Below, in pieces: positions 36,657-45,462 of a stretch of 64,000 bases of DNA; position 1 is the stretch's first letter, and each line of letters starts with the position of its first letter. The notes under the pieces are model-generated. The model made no database searches, had not been told where the DNA came from, and was given only the letters and a program-made list of their open reading frames with translations. Made by a program: the position numbers and the translations under genes. The DNA is from an uncultured Collinsella sp. (GTDB taxonomy: Bacteria; Actinomycetota; Coriobacteriia; Coriobacteriales; Coriobacteriaceae), in contig CAKULD010000001.1 in NCBI GenBank assembly GCA_934667065.1, positions 310,001 to 374,000 on the forward strand. Reading direction: 5' to 3'.

Positions 36657-36680
36657 GCCTTAGCGGCTACTAAGGCCTAG
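36654..36680 (+). terminator. Terminator hairpin at the end of the small-ORF pair
   Basis: Perfect 10-bp stem TAGGCCTTAG/CTAAGGCCTA (36654-36663 with 36670-36679). The stem begins with the stop codon of the 36-aa ORF. No T-run follows. Confidence 0.5.
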
Positions 36681-36780
36681 CGGGATGTTGACTTAGCGGG
36701 CCAACATCAAACATTTTATGGGGGTCCCCGGTGAGATTCAAGCGCCGGGAACCCGCGTTGTAATTTGATTTATTCAGCAT
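36670..36780 (-). CDS. Possible small protein, 36 aa
   Basis: ATG 36780 on the minus strand has GAGGAGG upstream. The translation begins MLNKSNYNAGSRRLNL. It overlaps a GGGTTCCCGG/CCGGGGACCC hairpin (about 36719-36752) that could instead be a terminator. Weakly supported. Confidence 0.3.
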   Translation of the reverse strand: MLNKSNYNAGSRRLNLTGDPHKMFDVGPLSQHPARP

Positions 36781-36841
36781 ATGTGCCGCCTCCTCTTCAT
36801 GTATGTATGGCGTTTGGCGGTGCCAATAGATTGGACAGTTA

Positions 36842-37426
36842 ATGAGCGAATTAGATATGGCGTCCATTTGGATTAATTCGATGGCGGCAATTGCGACGGT
36901 CGTTGCATCGTGGGCGGCCCTAAGGGCCCTGACGATTCAAACTTCTCCGGATATTATTATGTTCGTCCGGCCAGATGACGTCTCGCCCTCACAAGCGCGG
37001 CTTGTTATTAGAAATATCGGAGAAGCGCCTGCATACAATGTTGCGTTTCGACTTTCTCCTGACTTGTTTGTAAAAGATTCTTTTGAATACGCACATGCTT
37101 CTGTTGTGTTTGATAGGGGCTATGCCATTTTGCCTCCTAAACAGGAGAGGAACATTCTTTTGGGTGGGTTTGTAGACCTCGAAGGATTATGGGGTCACTC
37201 CGTTGTTGAGGTGAATGTCTCCTTTTCAAAAAAATATGGGCGCAGACGTTTGTCGACTATCTGTCCAGTTGAGATTGGCTCATTTGAGAGCATGATCACC
37301 ATTTCTTGTGAAACATCATTAGAGAGGGATAGAAAGGCCGCCTATCGCGAAGTCAAGCAACTCGGCAAACGGCTCCGCGGTATAGAAAACGCGATTTGTT
37401 CTTTGGGCAATTTCGACGAAGGATGA
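36842..37426 (+). CDS. Hypothetical membrane-anchored protein
   Basis: 194 aa. A single hydrophobic segment near the N-terminus (about 12-32) precedes a beta-rich domain (40-140) containing VIRNIGEAPAYNVAF, similar to conserved repeats in CARDB- or Ig-like folds. The C-terminal 30 residues are basic and helical. Topology and function are unknown. It may be an independent cargo gene of the island. Confidence 0.6.
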   Translation: MSELDMASIWINSMAAIATVVASWAALRALTIQTSPDIIMFVRPDDVSPSQARLVIRNIGEAPAYNVAFRLSPDLFVKDSFEYAHASVVFDRGYAILPPKQERNILLGGFVDLEGLWGHSVVEVNVSFSKKYGRRRLSTICPVEIGSFESMITISCETSLERDRKAAYREVKQLGKRLRGIENAICSLGNFDEG

Positions 37427-37594
37427 TGCCTAAGCTTGCTTCGTTTTAACTCTCATTAATACGCGGCAGTTCGAAAGCTGATTGATTGACGGCGAATGTG
37501 TGGCGGCGAATTTGTGGCGGTTCGAGATTATTGCTTGAGTTATCCTAGTTGCACAACAAAAAACAGAAGCCTTTATTTGGCCGAAGTTTTGCAA

Positions 37595-37632
37595 GGGGGT
37601 TCCTTCCCAAGGGAGGGCATCCCCTATTTTTA
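37595..37632 (+). terminator. Probable terminator after the 36842 gene
   Basis: A two-part stem (GGGG and CCTTCCC on the left; GGGAGG and CCCC on the right) is followed by TATTTTTAT, 170 bases past the stop. Confidence 0.5.
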
Positions 37633-37902
37633 TAGACGGCGAAGTTCTATGTGCGGCGCGCGTCGACGGATGTGGAAACGATGCTTTGATGTGAACCAGC
37701 CGACCAAGGCCACGGCCGCCAACACTTCCAAACCCAAGGCCAAAACCGCGACTTACCCGGCTCTCCCCAAGAGCACCGATGGCTACCGGAGCGCCACATC
37801 TACGGTGATCCTTCTGCTAAGAATAGCGATTCTCGGTGCTGTACATCTCAATGAGATGGTGTAGCATACCTAGCTGCAATACAAAAGCTCTCCGGGAGCT
37901 TT

Positions 37903-37942
37903 AAGGGCGACGCTTTCGACAAGAGAGTGTTGCCCTTTTTTC
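37903..37942 (+). terminator. Intrinsic terminator
   Basis: An 11-bp stem with wobble pairs (AGGGCGACGCT with AGTGTTGCCCT) is followed by TTTTTTC. The gene it serves is not evident, so it may belong to a lost gene. Confidence 0.6.
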
Positions 37943-38048
37943 ATGCATGAAATGTGTGACGTGCTGGCTAAGTGCCATTCCGGCAATGGAATGGCCAAGT
38001 GTGGGCGGTTTGACACTTTACGTCTGCCGTCTTGGCTGCAGCAAGCAC

Positions 38049-38076
38049 TTGATTTACACTATTTAAAGTCTATAAT
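38049..38076 (+). promoter_or_regulatory. Predicted promoter of the RloAB pair
   Basis: TTGATT (38049-38054), 16 bases, TATAAT (38071-38076), 55 bases upstream of the ATPase start. Confidence 0.7.
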
Positions 38077-38130
38077 CAAAGAAAAGCTCTGAAATACCTT
38101 TTTATAACAATGAAAGGAAAGTTGAGGACG

Positions 38131-39348
38131 ATGCTTTGTCAGTTTTCCTTCAGGAACTATAGATCCTATCGCGACGAGACTGAGCTTTCCATGCAGGCGA
38201 CGCCGATGAAGGAGTTTGAGCGCTCCCTTATCTCGTGTCCCGATGGGCAGGGCTTTCTGCCGGTGGCTGCGGTATACGGACTCAACGCTGGCGGTAAATC
38301 CAACCTGCTCGAAGCTCTTGACTACGTTCGTTCAGCGGTAGCTAGACCGATTAGATTGCTGTCTGCTAGCGCTGATGCGCCAGAGGGCGATCGTCCTTCG
38401 ATACCCCGTTGTTCGGCGTTCGAGTTCGATGATGTGTCTGCTCTTGAGCCCACCGAGTTCGAGCTCTACTACCGCGCGGGCGAGCATGAGTACCGTTATT
38501 CCCTGTCCGTGCATGCCGACGAGATCGTGTCCGAGGGACTGTGGCGGCGCAAGTTGGGAGCGTCGCGTACAGCGATGCTGTTCGAGCGCGAGGGTGCTGA
38601 GGTCGAGCTCGGTCCCACGCTGCGCAAGCTTGTGACGGCTGCTAGGTTCAACCCGAGCCTGCCGTACCTGTCGTTCCTCTGCATCAACTATGACGCACCG
38701 GTGGTCAAGGAGGCTGCCAGCTGGTTTCTTGATGGCGTGTTCCTGAACTACAACAGCTCTTATCTGGAGCGGATGCTCGAGCAATTGCTAGATGAGGCCG
38801 AGTCGCCCGAGGTCACGCGTTTCCTGCGCGCCGTCGACGTACGCATCGATGGCTTTAGGGTGGAGAAGGCCCCGGAATGGCGCGGCCAGCGAGTTTATGT
38901 GAGGCACGAGGTGGACGGCAAAGGCTATGAGCTGCGCCTGTCCGAGGAGTCGGCCGGCACACAGAAGCTCATGGGACTAGCTGCGTATCTGATGACAGCG
39001 CTCGAGCGCGGCAGCACCGTCGTGGTAGACGAGCTCGACGCCAAGCTTCACCCGAAGCTCCTGCGCTACGTGATTCTGCTGTTTAAGGATCCTGCGGTCA
39101 ACAAGAATGGTGCACAGCTCATTTTCTCGTCTCAGGATGTTTCTACCATGAGGAACGATGTGTTCCGCCGTGATGAGATATGGTTTGCTGCGCGCTGCGA
39201 GGGGGAAGCGAGCCAACTGTGGTCACTCGCCGACATTCACGAGGCTAATGGCAACTTGGTTAGCAAGAACGCGGCTTTTGATAAACAGTATCTGTCTGGT
39301 CGTTACGGTGCCGACCCGTATCTCACCCGCATCGAGGAGTGGGATTAG
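38131..39348 (+). CDS. RloA-like AAA (ABC-type) ATPase
   Basis: 405 aa from ATG 38131; an earlier ATG at 38110 overlaps the ribosome binding site. The N-terminus MLCQFSFRNYRSYRDE is typical for AAA_15/AAA_21 ATPases. Walker A is GLNAGGKS (50-57), a signature-like stretch LSEESAGTQKL lies near 272, and Walker B is VVVDELDAKLHP (Asp300, Glu301). These SMC/ABC-like ATPases act as sensors or clamps in defence systems. It is paired with a RloB family gene, as in the AbiL (AbiLi/AbiLii) and RloAB pairs, and resembles PARIS in logic. Confidence 0.83.
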   Translation: MLCQFSFRNYRSYRDETELSMQATPMKEFERSLISCPDGQGFLPVAAVYGLNAGGKSNLLEALDYVRSAVARPIRLLSASADAPEGDRPSIPRCSAFEFDDVSALEPTEFELYYRAGEHEYRYSLSVHADEIVSEGLWRRKLGASRTAMLFEREGAEVELGPTLRKLVTAARFNPSLPYLSFLCINYDAPVVKEAASWFLDGVFLNYNSSYLERMLEQLLDEAESPEVTRFLRAVDVRIDGFRVEKAPEWRGQRVYVRHEVDGKGYELRLSEESAGTQKLMGLAAYLMTALERGSTVVVDELDAKLHPKLLRYVILLFKDPAVNKNGAQLIFSSQDVSTMRNDVFRRDEIWFAARCEGEASQLWSLADIHEANGNLVSKNAAFDKQYLSGRYGADPYLTRIEEWD

Positions 39349-39349
39349 C

Positions 39350-40018
39350 ATGGCGGCGAAGAAGCCGAAGGGCTGGCGCAGCGGCAAGCGAGAGGTCCGT
39401 TCGCGCATGGTTCAGATGACACGTCATCTCGTAGTGAGCGAAGGCAAGGAGACTGAGCCTCGCTACTTTGAGGGTGTGCGTGCGGCCTTGGGCGCGGCGA
39501 ACGAGCGTAAGGTAGCCATTGTCGTTAAGGGAACCGGTAAACACACGCTCGACCTGCTTGACTTCGCCGTCGAACACTGCCGCTATGCCCCCGAGACGTT
39601 CGACCAAGTGTGGCTCGTGTATGACAAAGATGACTTTCCTGCCTCCGACTTTGACGCGATGGAGCGTAAATGCACCGAGCTCTCCGATGGATCGAGGACC
39701 TTCCACGCGTTGTGGTCGAACCCCTGCTTCGAGCTGTGGCCGCTTCTGCACTTTCGCTACACGACTGCGCATATGTCCGCATCTGACTGCCAGCATGCCC
39801 TCGCGCAGGAGATGTCGAAGAACTTGGGCATCGAGTACCGCAAGAACCTGGACGGGATGTTCGGGGCAGTTGATGATAAGCGAGGCGAAGCATTGCAACG
39901 TGCTGGGCGACTCGTCGCATACCATAGGGGGCTTTGCAACGTTAAACCGTCTGCACAAAATCCCGCAACCAAGGTGGGTGAGATATTCGATGTGATTGGG
40001 CCGTATTTGAATGACTAG
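39350..40018 (+). CDS. RloB-like protein (putative TOPRIM-type effector)
   Basis: 222 aa, starting one base after the ATPase stop. The RloB features are VVSEGKETEPRYF (Glu31), VYDKDDFP (Asp92, Asp94 and Asp95) and SNPCFELWPLLHF. The Glu and DxD pattern matches a TOPRIM-like metal site, so a nuclease effector controlled by the ATPase is plausible. It corresponds to the AbiLii component in AbiL. It is the last gene of the island and is followed by a terminator at 40022. Confidence 0.85.
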   Translation: MAAKKPKGWRSGKREVRSRMVQMTRHLVVSEGKETEPRYFEGVRAALGAANERKVAIVVKGTGKHTLDLLDFAVEHCRYAPETFDQVWLVYDKDDFPASDFDAMERKCTELSDGSRTFHALWSNPCFELWPLLHFRYTTAHMSASDCQHALAQEMSKNLGIEYRKNLDGMFGAVDDKRGEALQRAGRLVAYHRGLCNVKPSAQNPATKVGEIFDVIGPYLND

Positions 40019-40021
40019 TCG

Positions 40022-40067
40022 AGGCCGTGGATTGGGCGGCTGAGCTCCTAATCCACGGCCCTTTGAC
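40022..40067 (+). terminator. Terminator after the RloAB pair
   Basis: Perfect 10-bp stem GGCCGTGGAT/ATCCACGGCC, with a longer loop, is followed by CTTT. Confidence 0.65.
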
Positions 40068-40136
40068 GTTTCCACGACTACCTGATGTTGTCGCGGAAGC
40101 CGTTTTTATTTCTAGAAAACATGATGCAGGGCCTCG

Positions 40137-40267
40137 TTTTCCAGAAGTGCGGGGAAAAATCGGAAACAGCCGAGCACAACCCGATTTTTGGCAGCAAAAC
40201 CGCAGGTCGCGGAAGCCCAAAACAGGGGTCTGGTCGGCTAATCTCGGTTTTACCCCGCACTTCCGAA
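40137..40267. repeat. Family D palindromic element, copy 1
   Basis: The left arm around GAAGTGCGGGG (from about 40144) pairs with CCCCGCACTTC near 40253-40263. Inside are GCCGAGCAC and AACCGCAGGT core blocks shared with the neighbouring copy. An internal 9-bp dyad AAAAATCGG/CCGATTTTT is also present. Confidence 0.75.
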
Positions 40268-40275
40268 ATCGCCCG

Positions 40276-40402
40276 TCGGAAGTATGCGGCAAATTCCGGA
40301 ACCCCTGAGCACGCTGACATTTTCGAGTGAAGAAACCGCAGGTAGACGCGTTGGCGTAACCTGGTGTGGTCGACCTGTTCCGATTTTGCCGCATACTTCC
40401 GG
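40276..40402. repeat. Family D palindromic element, copy 2
   Basis: The left arm around CGGAAGTATGCGGCAAA pairs with TTTTGCCGCATACTTCCG at about 40384-40401. It shares the GAGCAC, AACCGCAGGT and TGGTCG core blocks with copy 1. The arm sequence differs from copy 1 in a self-compensating way (GTGCGGGG versus GTATGCGGC). Together the two copies fill most of the 529-base gap before pelD. Confidence 0.75.
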
Positions 40403-40474
40403 ATTTGATGCCTTTTATCCTATTCTGGCGCGCTTGCACACTCTAAAGATGTTCTTAAATCACCCTTAAAGATT

Positions 40475-40502
40475 TTGGACATATGCGCGAGCAGCGTACA
40501 AT
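40475..40502 (+). promoter_or_regulatory. Predicted pel operon promoter
   Basis: TTGGAC (40475-40480), 16 bases, TACAAT (40497-40502), 45 bases upstream of the GTG start of pelD. Confidence 0.65.
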
Positions 40503-40547
40503 ACGCATGTTTAGCATGATTGAGGTCTAAAGGGAGGGGAGCGCACG

Positions 40548-42686
40548 GTGGAAGTGCTGGTTGTTGGCAATACTTCGTATGTCGATGACGACTTTTGTGC
40601 CAAGGCGTTCCCCGGGGATCATGTGCAGGTCGTGGCTGTAAACGACGCGCAGCGCGACGGGTCGCCGGCTCCCTCGTCCTGGAACGAGCTGCTGCAGCAT
40701 CTGGACCAGGCCTACGAGTTCGATCGCGTGGTCTATCTCTCTACCTACCTCACGCCGCATACCGAGACCTTTGGCGACATCGAGCTGCTGCGCTCGGTCT
40801 TTCGCGCCTGCATGGACCGCCAGATCCAGCTGCTGTTTGTGACGGGGCCGGCGGGCGCTGATGGCGACGTCGATGCCGCGGGTCAAACCGGCAAGGGCAT
40901 CATTGCCCGCGCGGCCAACGACCTGTGCCGCTACTATGCTGGCCGCGACGGCATCCAAGCCAAGATCTTGCGCGTGCCCTATTTGTACACTGCTTCGCCG
41001 GCGCTCAACGATCCGTTTTTGGTACCGCTGTTCCAAGCCTGCTCGCACGGCTCGCTCGCGCTCAAGAACAGCGCGGATTCGCCGCTCCAGGCCCTGTGCG
41101 CCGAGGAGTTGGCTGTCTTGGTGCGCCGCATCTTCGATAGCTGGGACCCTGCGTTTGAGGAGCTCGGCGTTGCGGACAGCTTTGCGCACACGCTGGGCGA
41201 CCTGGGCGGGGCCCTAAAACGCCTGTTCCCGGGGCTCCAGGTAACCTATGGCGACGACGCGGAAGCCTCCGTGGCGCCGAGTGATGCCATCCGCAAGCGC
41301 TATGGCTGGTTCCAGCGCTACGACGTGCTCGCCGATCTTTCAACCGTACATGCCCGCTGGGAGCAATCCCGCGCGGGAAAGCGCCATCCGCTGCACCATG
41401 CCATCGACCGCATGCGCGAGCATACGCTGCCCGTCATGTGCATGGAGACCGTGCTCGCATGGGTGCTCTTTGAGGTGCTGGAGCGGGTGTTTTCGCAATC
41501 GGCTCAGCTTAATGTGCTTGACTATCGCCTGTTGTATGTGGTGCTGATCGGCACGCTTTACGGGCTCGATTTTGGCCTGGTCGCGGCACTGCTGGCTTCG
41601 ATTGGCCTGGCCGCGAGCTACTTTACCCAGTATGGCTACACCTTCCAGGGCCTGTTCTACGAGCCCTCTAACTGGCTGCCGTTCATCGCTTACTTTGTGG
41701 TGGGTGCCGTGTGCGGCTATGTGCAGCTGCGCAACCGCGAGGCGCTCAAGGCCGAGCGCGCCGATAACGAGCTTGTGCGCAACCGCAACGATTTTTTGGG
41801 CCGGCTCTACCACGACGCTGTCGAGGATAAACAGGCATACAAGCGGCAGATCGTGGGGCGCCACGACAGCTTTGGCAAGATTTTCGCCGTGACGCAGGAG
41901 CTCGATGTGCTCAACCCGCGCGATATCTACCGCAAGTGCTGCGAGCTGCTCGGCGAGATTTTGGAAAACGACACGGTGACGATCTACCACGTTTCGGGTG
42001 AGGCGTTTACGCGCCTAGTCGCCGCGAGCCCGGCAATTTCTGGCGATGCGCTGCGCTCGTTGGCGCTCGACGATCTTAAGGCCATGATGGAGGGCGTGGA
42101 CCACTCGGGCCTGTGGGTGAACCGCAAGTTGGTACCGGGGCTGCCCATGTTCGCGTACGTGATGGAGCGCGACGGGGCGCCGGCGATCTTCGTCTTTGTG
42201 CGCCGCGTGGCCGAGGGCCAAATGACCCTCTATTATCAAAACCTCTTTCGTATTCTGTGCGGCTTGGTGGAAAGCGCGCTGGGTCGCGCCTTCGATTACG
42301 AGGCCGTGGCGCAGGATAAGCGCTGTATTGCGGGCACGCGTGTGCTTAAGCAGGATGCCTTCGGTCGCGAGCTTGCTACCGAGCAGGCGCTTGCGGACAG
42401 CAAGATGGGGAGCTATTTGCTTTTGCGTGTGATGCCAGGAATGGAGCCCGTCGGCGAGTTGATCGGGACGATTGGGTCGGCGATTCGCGAGAGCGACGCT
42501 GCGGGTCTGGTCGACGATACGCTGTATTTGCTCATGCGCCAGGCCATCGAGGCCGACCTGCCCATTATTAGCGCACGTTTGGCCTCCGAGCAGATTGCCG
42601 TTGAGCATGTCGACGGCGAGGGCGTTGTGGCGCTGCTGCGGCAGATTGCTCCCATCGGCTCCGATGGCGAGGGGGATGCTGCTTGA
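40548..42686 (+). CDS. pelD: PelD-like c-di-GMP receptor with N-terminal epimerase-like domain
   Basis: 712 aa, GTG start with AAAGGGAGGGG upstream. Residues 1-250 resemble an NAD-dependent epimerase/short-chain dehydrogenase fold lacking a clear GxxGxxG motif. Four membrane helices (about 296-397) and a short coiled coil follow, then a GAF-like domain (about 440-590) and a degenerate GGDEF domain. In the latter, RESD (647-650) matches the c-di-GMP-binding RxxD I-site, while GGDEF itself is replaced by a non-catalytic sequence. That is the PelD signature: a receptor that switches on Pel synthesis when c-di-GMP binds. It is the first gene of an eight-gene, overlapping operon. Confidence 0.82.
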   Translation: MEVLVVGNTSYVDDDFCAKAFPGDHVQVVAVNDAQRDGSPAPSSWNELLQHLDQAYEFDRVVYLSTYLTPHTETFGDIELLRSVFRACMDRQIQLLFVTGPAGADGDVDAAGQTGKGIIARAANDLCRYYAGRDGIQAKILRVPYLYTASPALNDPFLVPLFQACSHGSLALKNSADSPLQALCAEELAVLVRRIFDSWDPAFEELGVADSFAHTLGDLGGALKRLFPGLQVTYGDDAEASVAPSDAIRKRYGWFQRYDVLADLSTVHARWEQSRAGKRHPLHHAIDRMREHTLPVMCMETVLAWVLFEVLERVFSQSAQLNVLDYRLLYVVLIGTLYGLDFGLVAALLASIGLAASYFTQYGYTFQGLFYEPSNWLPFIAYFVVGAVCGYVQLRNREALKAERADNELVRNRNDFLGRLYHDAVEDKQAYKRQIVGRHDSFGKIFAVTQELDVLNPRDIYRKCCELLGEILENDTVTIYHVSGEAFTRLVAASPAISGDALRSLALDDLKAMMEGVDHSGLWVNRKLVPGLPMFAYVMERDGAPAIFVFVRRVAEGQMTLYYQNLFRILCGLVESALGRAFDYEAVAQDKRCIAGTRVLKQDAFGRELATEQALADSKMGSYLLLRVMPGMEPVGELIGTIGSAIRESDAAGLVDDTLYLLMRQAIEADLPIISARLASEQIAVEHVDGEGVVALLRQIAPIGSDGEGDAA

Positions 42687-43588
42687 TCTCGCTTGTTATC
42701 GCCGTGCTGCTTTTGATAATCCACGCGCTGGTGTGCCTGGTGCTCTGGACGCTTATGAAGTTGGGCCTGCTACCGGTCCACGGGCACATGCTTGCCGTAA
42801 TAGTGCTCGTGCCGTTGTGGGGCCCGTTGCTGGTGGTGCTGCTCTGCGCGCGCGACCAGGCATGTGGCGACGCGTCTCGTGCCAGCACGTTGGAATCGCT
42901 TCGCTTAAAGGACGATATACGTCGCGGCGTGCAGGTTCAGCGCCGCGAGGCCGATGCCGGCGTGGTGCCGCTCGAGGAGGCGCTCATCGTCAATGACGCG
43001 GGCGACCGCCGGCGCCTTATGCTCTCTATGCTCACCGAGGACCCGGGCGCCTATCTGGCGCAGCTCCAGGCCGCTAAGCTCAACGATGACGTCGAGGTCG
43101 CGCACTATGCCGCGACGGCCGTGGCGCAGATCTCCAAGGAGTCCGACCTCAAGCTGCAGCAGCTGGAGCGTGCGTTTAAGGCCGATCCCAGCGCGCAAAA
43201 CCTGGATGATTACTGTGACTACCTTGGCGACTATTTGGTCTCTGGCCTGGCCGAGGGCCGCGTGGCGCAGATTCAGCGTCAGCAGTATGCTCGCCTGCTC
43301 GCGCGTCGTTGCGAGCGCGAGGACGGGGCGGCGCTGCGCATTCGCTATGCCACGGCGCTGGCCGATGCCGGCGAGCTGGACGAGGCCGAGGCCGTGACCA
43401 CACAGCTTGTGGCCGATGCGCCGGACGAACAGGAAGTCTGGATGCTCTGCCTGCGTCTTGCTGTGGCGCGCCACGATGGCGAGGGCGTGCAGCAGGTGAT
43501 CGACGCGATTGACAACCAGCATGTGTATTTGAGCGCCGACAACCGCGAGAAGCTGGCATTTTGGCGCGATGGGGAGGTGGCCCGATGA
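42683..43588 (+). CDS. pelE: PelE-like membrane/TPR protein
   Basis: 301 aa, TTG start overlapping the pelD stop. Two membrane helices (about 4-26 and 36-56) precede a helical region (90-295) with tetratricopeptide-like repeats, such as QISKESDLKLQQLERAF and ADAGELDEAEAVTTQLV. PelE forms an inner membrane complex with PelD, PelF and PelG. The assignment relies on topology and position, since PelE diverges strongly in sequence. It overlaps the next gene by 4 bases (ATGA). Confidence 0.75.
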   Translation: MISLVIAVLLLIIHALVCLVLWTLMKLGLLPVHGHMLAVIVLVPLWGPLLVVLLCARDQACGDASRASTLESLRLKDDIRRGVQVQRREADAGVVPLEEALIVNDAGDRRRLMLSMLTEDPGAYLAQLQAAKLNDDVEVAHYAATAVAQISKESDLKLQQLERAFKADPSAQNLDDYCDYLGDYLVSGLAEGRVAQIQRQQYARLLARRCEREDGAALRIRYATALADAGELDEAEAVTTQLVADAPDEQEVWMLCLRLAVARHDGEGVQQVIDAIDNQHVYLSADNREKLAFWRDGEVAR

Positions 43589-45462
43589 GCGTGGTGCAAC
43601 ATATCCGCGACCGTGCGGGCCATTTTCGCTGGATGGGGCTGCTTGTGGTGTGGGCAGTCTTTATCGCCATGGCCGCCGTGCTGCTGATCGAGCGCGCCGG
43701 CGTGCAGTATAGCGCCGGGCAGCACAAGCTGGGCATGCTTGCCGCCACCGATGCCACGCCCGCAAGCTCGGCAATCTTTGGCCAAAAGCCTACGTGTCTC
43801 GTTATTTCCGACAGCGATCAAGACAGCGTTGACGAGGTCAAGGATCAGTTCGACCAGATTCTGCTCGATATGAAGATTGTCCACCGCGACGTAGATGTCG
43901 CCACCGATGGCGCGGATGCTATTCCCTCGCTTACGTCGTTTGACCGCGTGATCGTGCTGATGCCTTCACTCGATGCGCTGGGCACACGCCTCACCGACCT
44001 TATGAGTTGGGTGAGCGCCGGCGGTTCGCTGATGCTCGCCATGACCCCGGAGAACTCCGGCTACCTGCAGGCGATTGCGCCCAAGCTGGGCATCGATACC
44101 GTGGGGTATGAGTACACCACGGCCGAGAGCGTCGTTCCGAGTAAGGACTTTATGATTGGCGGGGGCCAACGCTACGAGTTCTCGGACCCCTTTAAATCGT
44201 CGCTGCTGGTTTCGTTGCGCGAGACGGCGCATGTGTGGGCCAAAACCGGCGATACGGGTGCGCCCCTTGTTTGGTCGAGCGATTGTGGCAGCGGACATAC
44301 CGTGGTGTGCAACATTGGCATCTACGATAAGGTCATGCGCGGTTTCTACGCTGCGGCGATCAGCCTGTTGGGTGATGCCACGGCCTATCCGGTCATCAAC
44401 AGCGCTGTGTTCTACCTGGACGACTTTCCGAGCCCCGTGCCATCGGGCGACGGTACCTACATCAAGCGTGACTACGGCCTTTCCATTGCCGATTTTTATA
44501 CCAAGGTTTGGTGGCCCGATCTGCAAAAGCTCGCGCAGAAGTACGACATTCGCTACACAGGCGCGATGATCGAGAACTACGAGGACGTGGTCAATCAGGT
44601 CGAGCCGGTGCGTCAGTCGGATACCACGCAGTTTCGCTACTTTGGCGGCATGTTGCTGCAAATGGGCGGTGAGCTGGGCTTTCATGGTTACAACCATCAG
44701 CCGCTGGTGCTCTCGGATACCGACTATGGCACGCTGTATGACTACAATACGTGGAAGAACAAGGACACGCTCGTCGCGGCGCTCAATGAGCTCATCGCGT
44801 TCCAAGACGAGGTCCTGCCCAATGCGCACGGTTCGGTCTATGTGCCGCCGTCAAATATCCTTTCGGCCCGCGCTCGCAAGATCATCGGCGAAGACGTGCC
44901 ACGCATCAAAACCATCGCCAGTACGTATTTTGAGGACGGAACCGACTTGCCCTACGTGCAGGAGTTTGGTGTGGCAAGCGACGGTATCGTGGAGCAGCCG
45001 CGCATTGTCTCGGGCGGCATGGTTGGCGATTCCTACATGCGTCTGGCTGCGGTGTCCGAGCTCAACATGCACTATGTGAGCACGCACTTTATGCACCCGG
45101 ATGACCTGCTGGATCCCGATCGAGGCGCCAAGGAGGGCTGGAAGGTTTACAAGGGTGGCCTGACAGACTACCTTGACTGGCTGACCACGTCGGCGCCCGA
45201 TCTGCGGCACCAGACGGCATCGGAGTGCTCGGGCGCCATCCAGCGCTTTTCGTCAGTGACGGTGAACGTGGATACGAGCGACGATGCCTGGACGCTCAAC
45301 CTGGGCAACTTCCATGACGAGGCGTGGATTATGTTCCGCGCCAATAACGGTGAGCCGGGCAAAGTGACGGGCGGCGAGCTCACGCATCTGACGGGCAGCC
45401 TGTACCTGGTCAAAGCGACGGACAAGACCGTGACGATCGAGCGCAAGGAAGGTGGCGACTGA
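43585..45462 (+). CDS. PelA-type deacetylase domain protein (DUF2194)
   Basis: 625 aa from ATG 43585 in an ATGA overlap, with GGGAGG upstream; a TTG at 43561 is less likely. One N-terminal membrane helix (about 17-36) anchors an extracytoplasmic protein. A Rossmann-like/DUF2194 region follows, then a polysaccharide deacetylase fold (about 275-520) with YLDDFPSPVPSGDG and GFHGYNHQPL, which supply metal and catalytic residues. It corresponds to PelA-DA of the Gram-positive Pel cluster, which partially deacetylates the GalNAc polymer. The hydrolase domain of proteobacterial PelA is absent. Confidence 0.8.
   Translation: MSVVQHIRDRAGHFRWMGLLVVWAVFIAMAAVLLIERAGVQYSAGQHKLGMLAATDATPASSAIFGQKPTCLVISDSDQDSVDEVKDQFDQILLDMKIVHRDVDVATDGADAIPSLTSFDRVIVLMPSLDALGTRLTDLMSWVSAGGSLMLAMTPENSGYLQAIAPKLGIDTVGYEYTTAESVVPSKDFMIGGGQRYEFSDPFKSSLLVSLRETAHVWAKTGDTGAPLVWSSDCGSGHTVVCNIGIYDKVMRGFYAAAISLLGDATAYPVINSAVFYLDDFPSPVPSGDGTYIKRDYGLSIADFYTKVWWPDLQKLAQKYDIRYTGAMIENYEDVVNQVEPVRQSDTTQFRYFGGMLLQMGGELGFHGYNHQPLVLSDTDYGTLYDYNTWKNKDTLVAALNELIAFQDEVLPNAHGSVYVPPSNILSARARKIIGEDVPRIKTIASTYFEDGTDLPYVQEFGVASDGIVEQPRIVSGGMVGDSYMRLAAVSELNMHYVSTHFMHPDDLLDPDRGAKEGWKVYKGGLTDYLDWLTTSAPDLRHQTASECSGAIQRFSSVTVNVDTSDDAWTLNLGNFHDEAWIMFRANNGEPGKVTGGELTHLTGSLYLVKATDKTVTIERKEGGD

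Larger units (their letters stand above)
37427..38048. other. Gene-poor interval before the RloAB pair
   Basis: I see no convincing gene. A terminator-like structure with GGGG...CCCC arms and tail TATTTTTAT lies at 37595-37632. A 122-codon open frame (37496-37864) lacks a ribosome binding site and coding character. A GC-richer stretch, 37690-37800, may be a gene remnant. Confidence 0.6.

Noticed and set aside
37496..37864. 122-codon open reading frame
   Set aside because: No ribosome binding site, mixed composition, and it contains a terminator-like hairpin near its start. No family resemblance.
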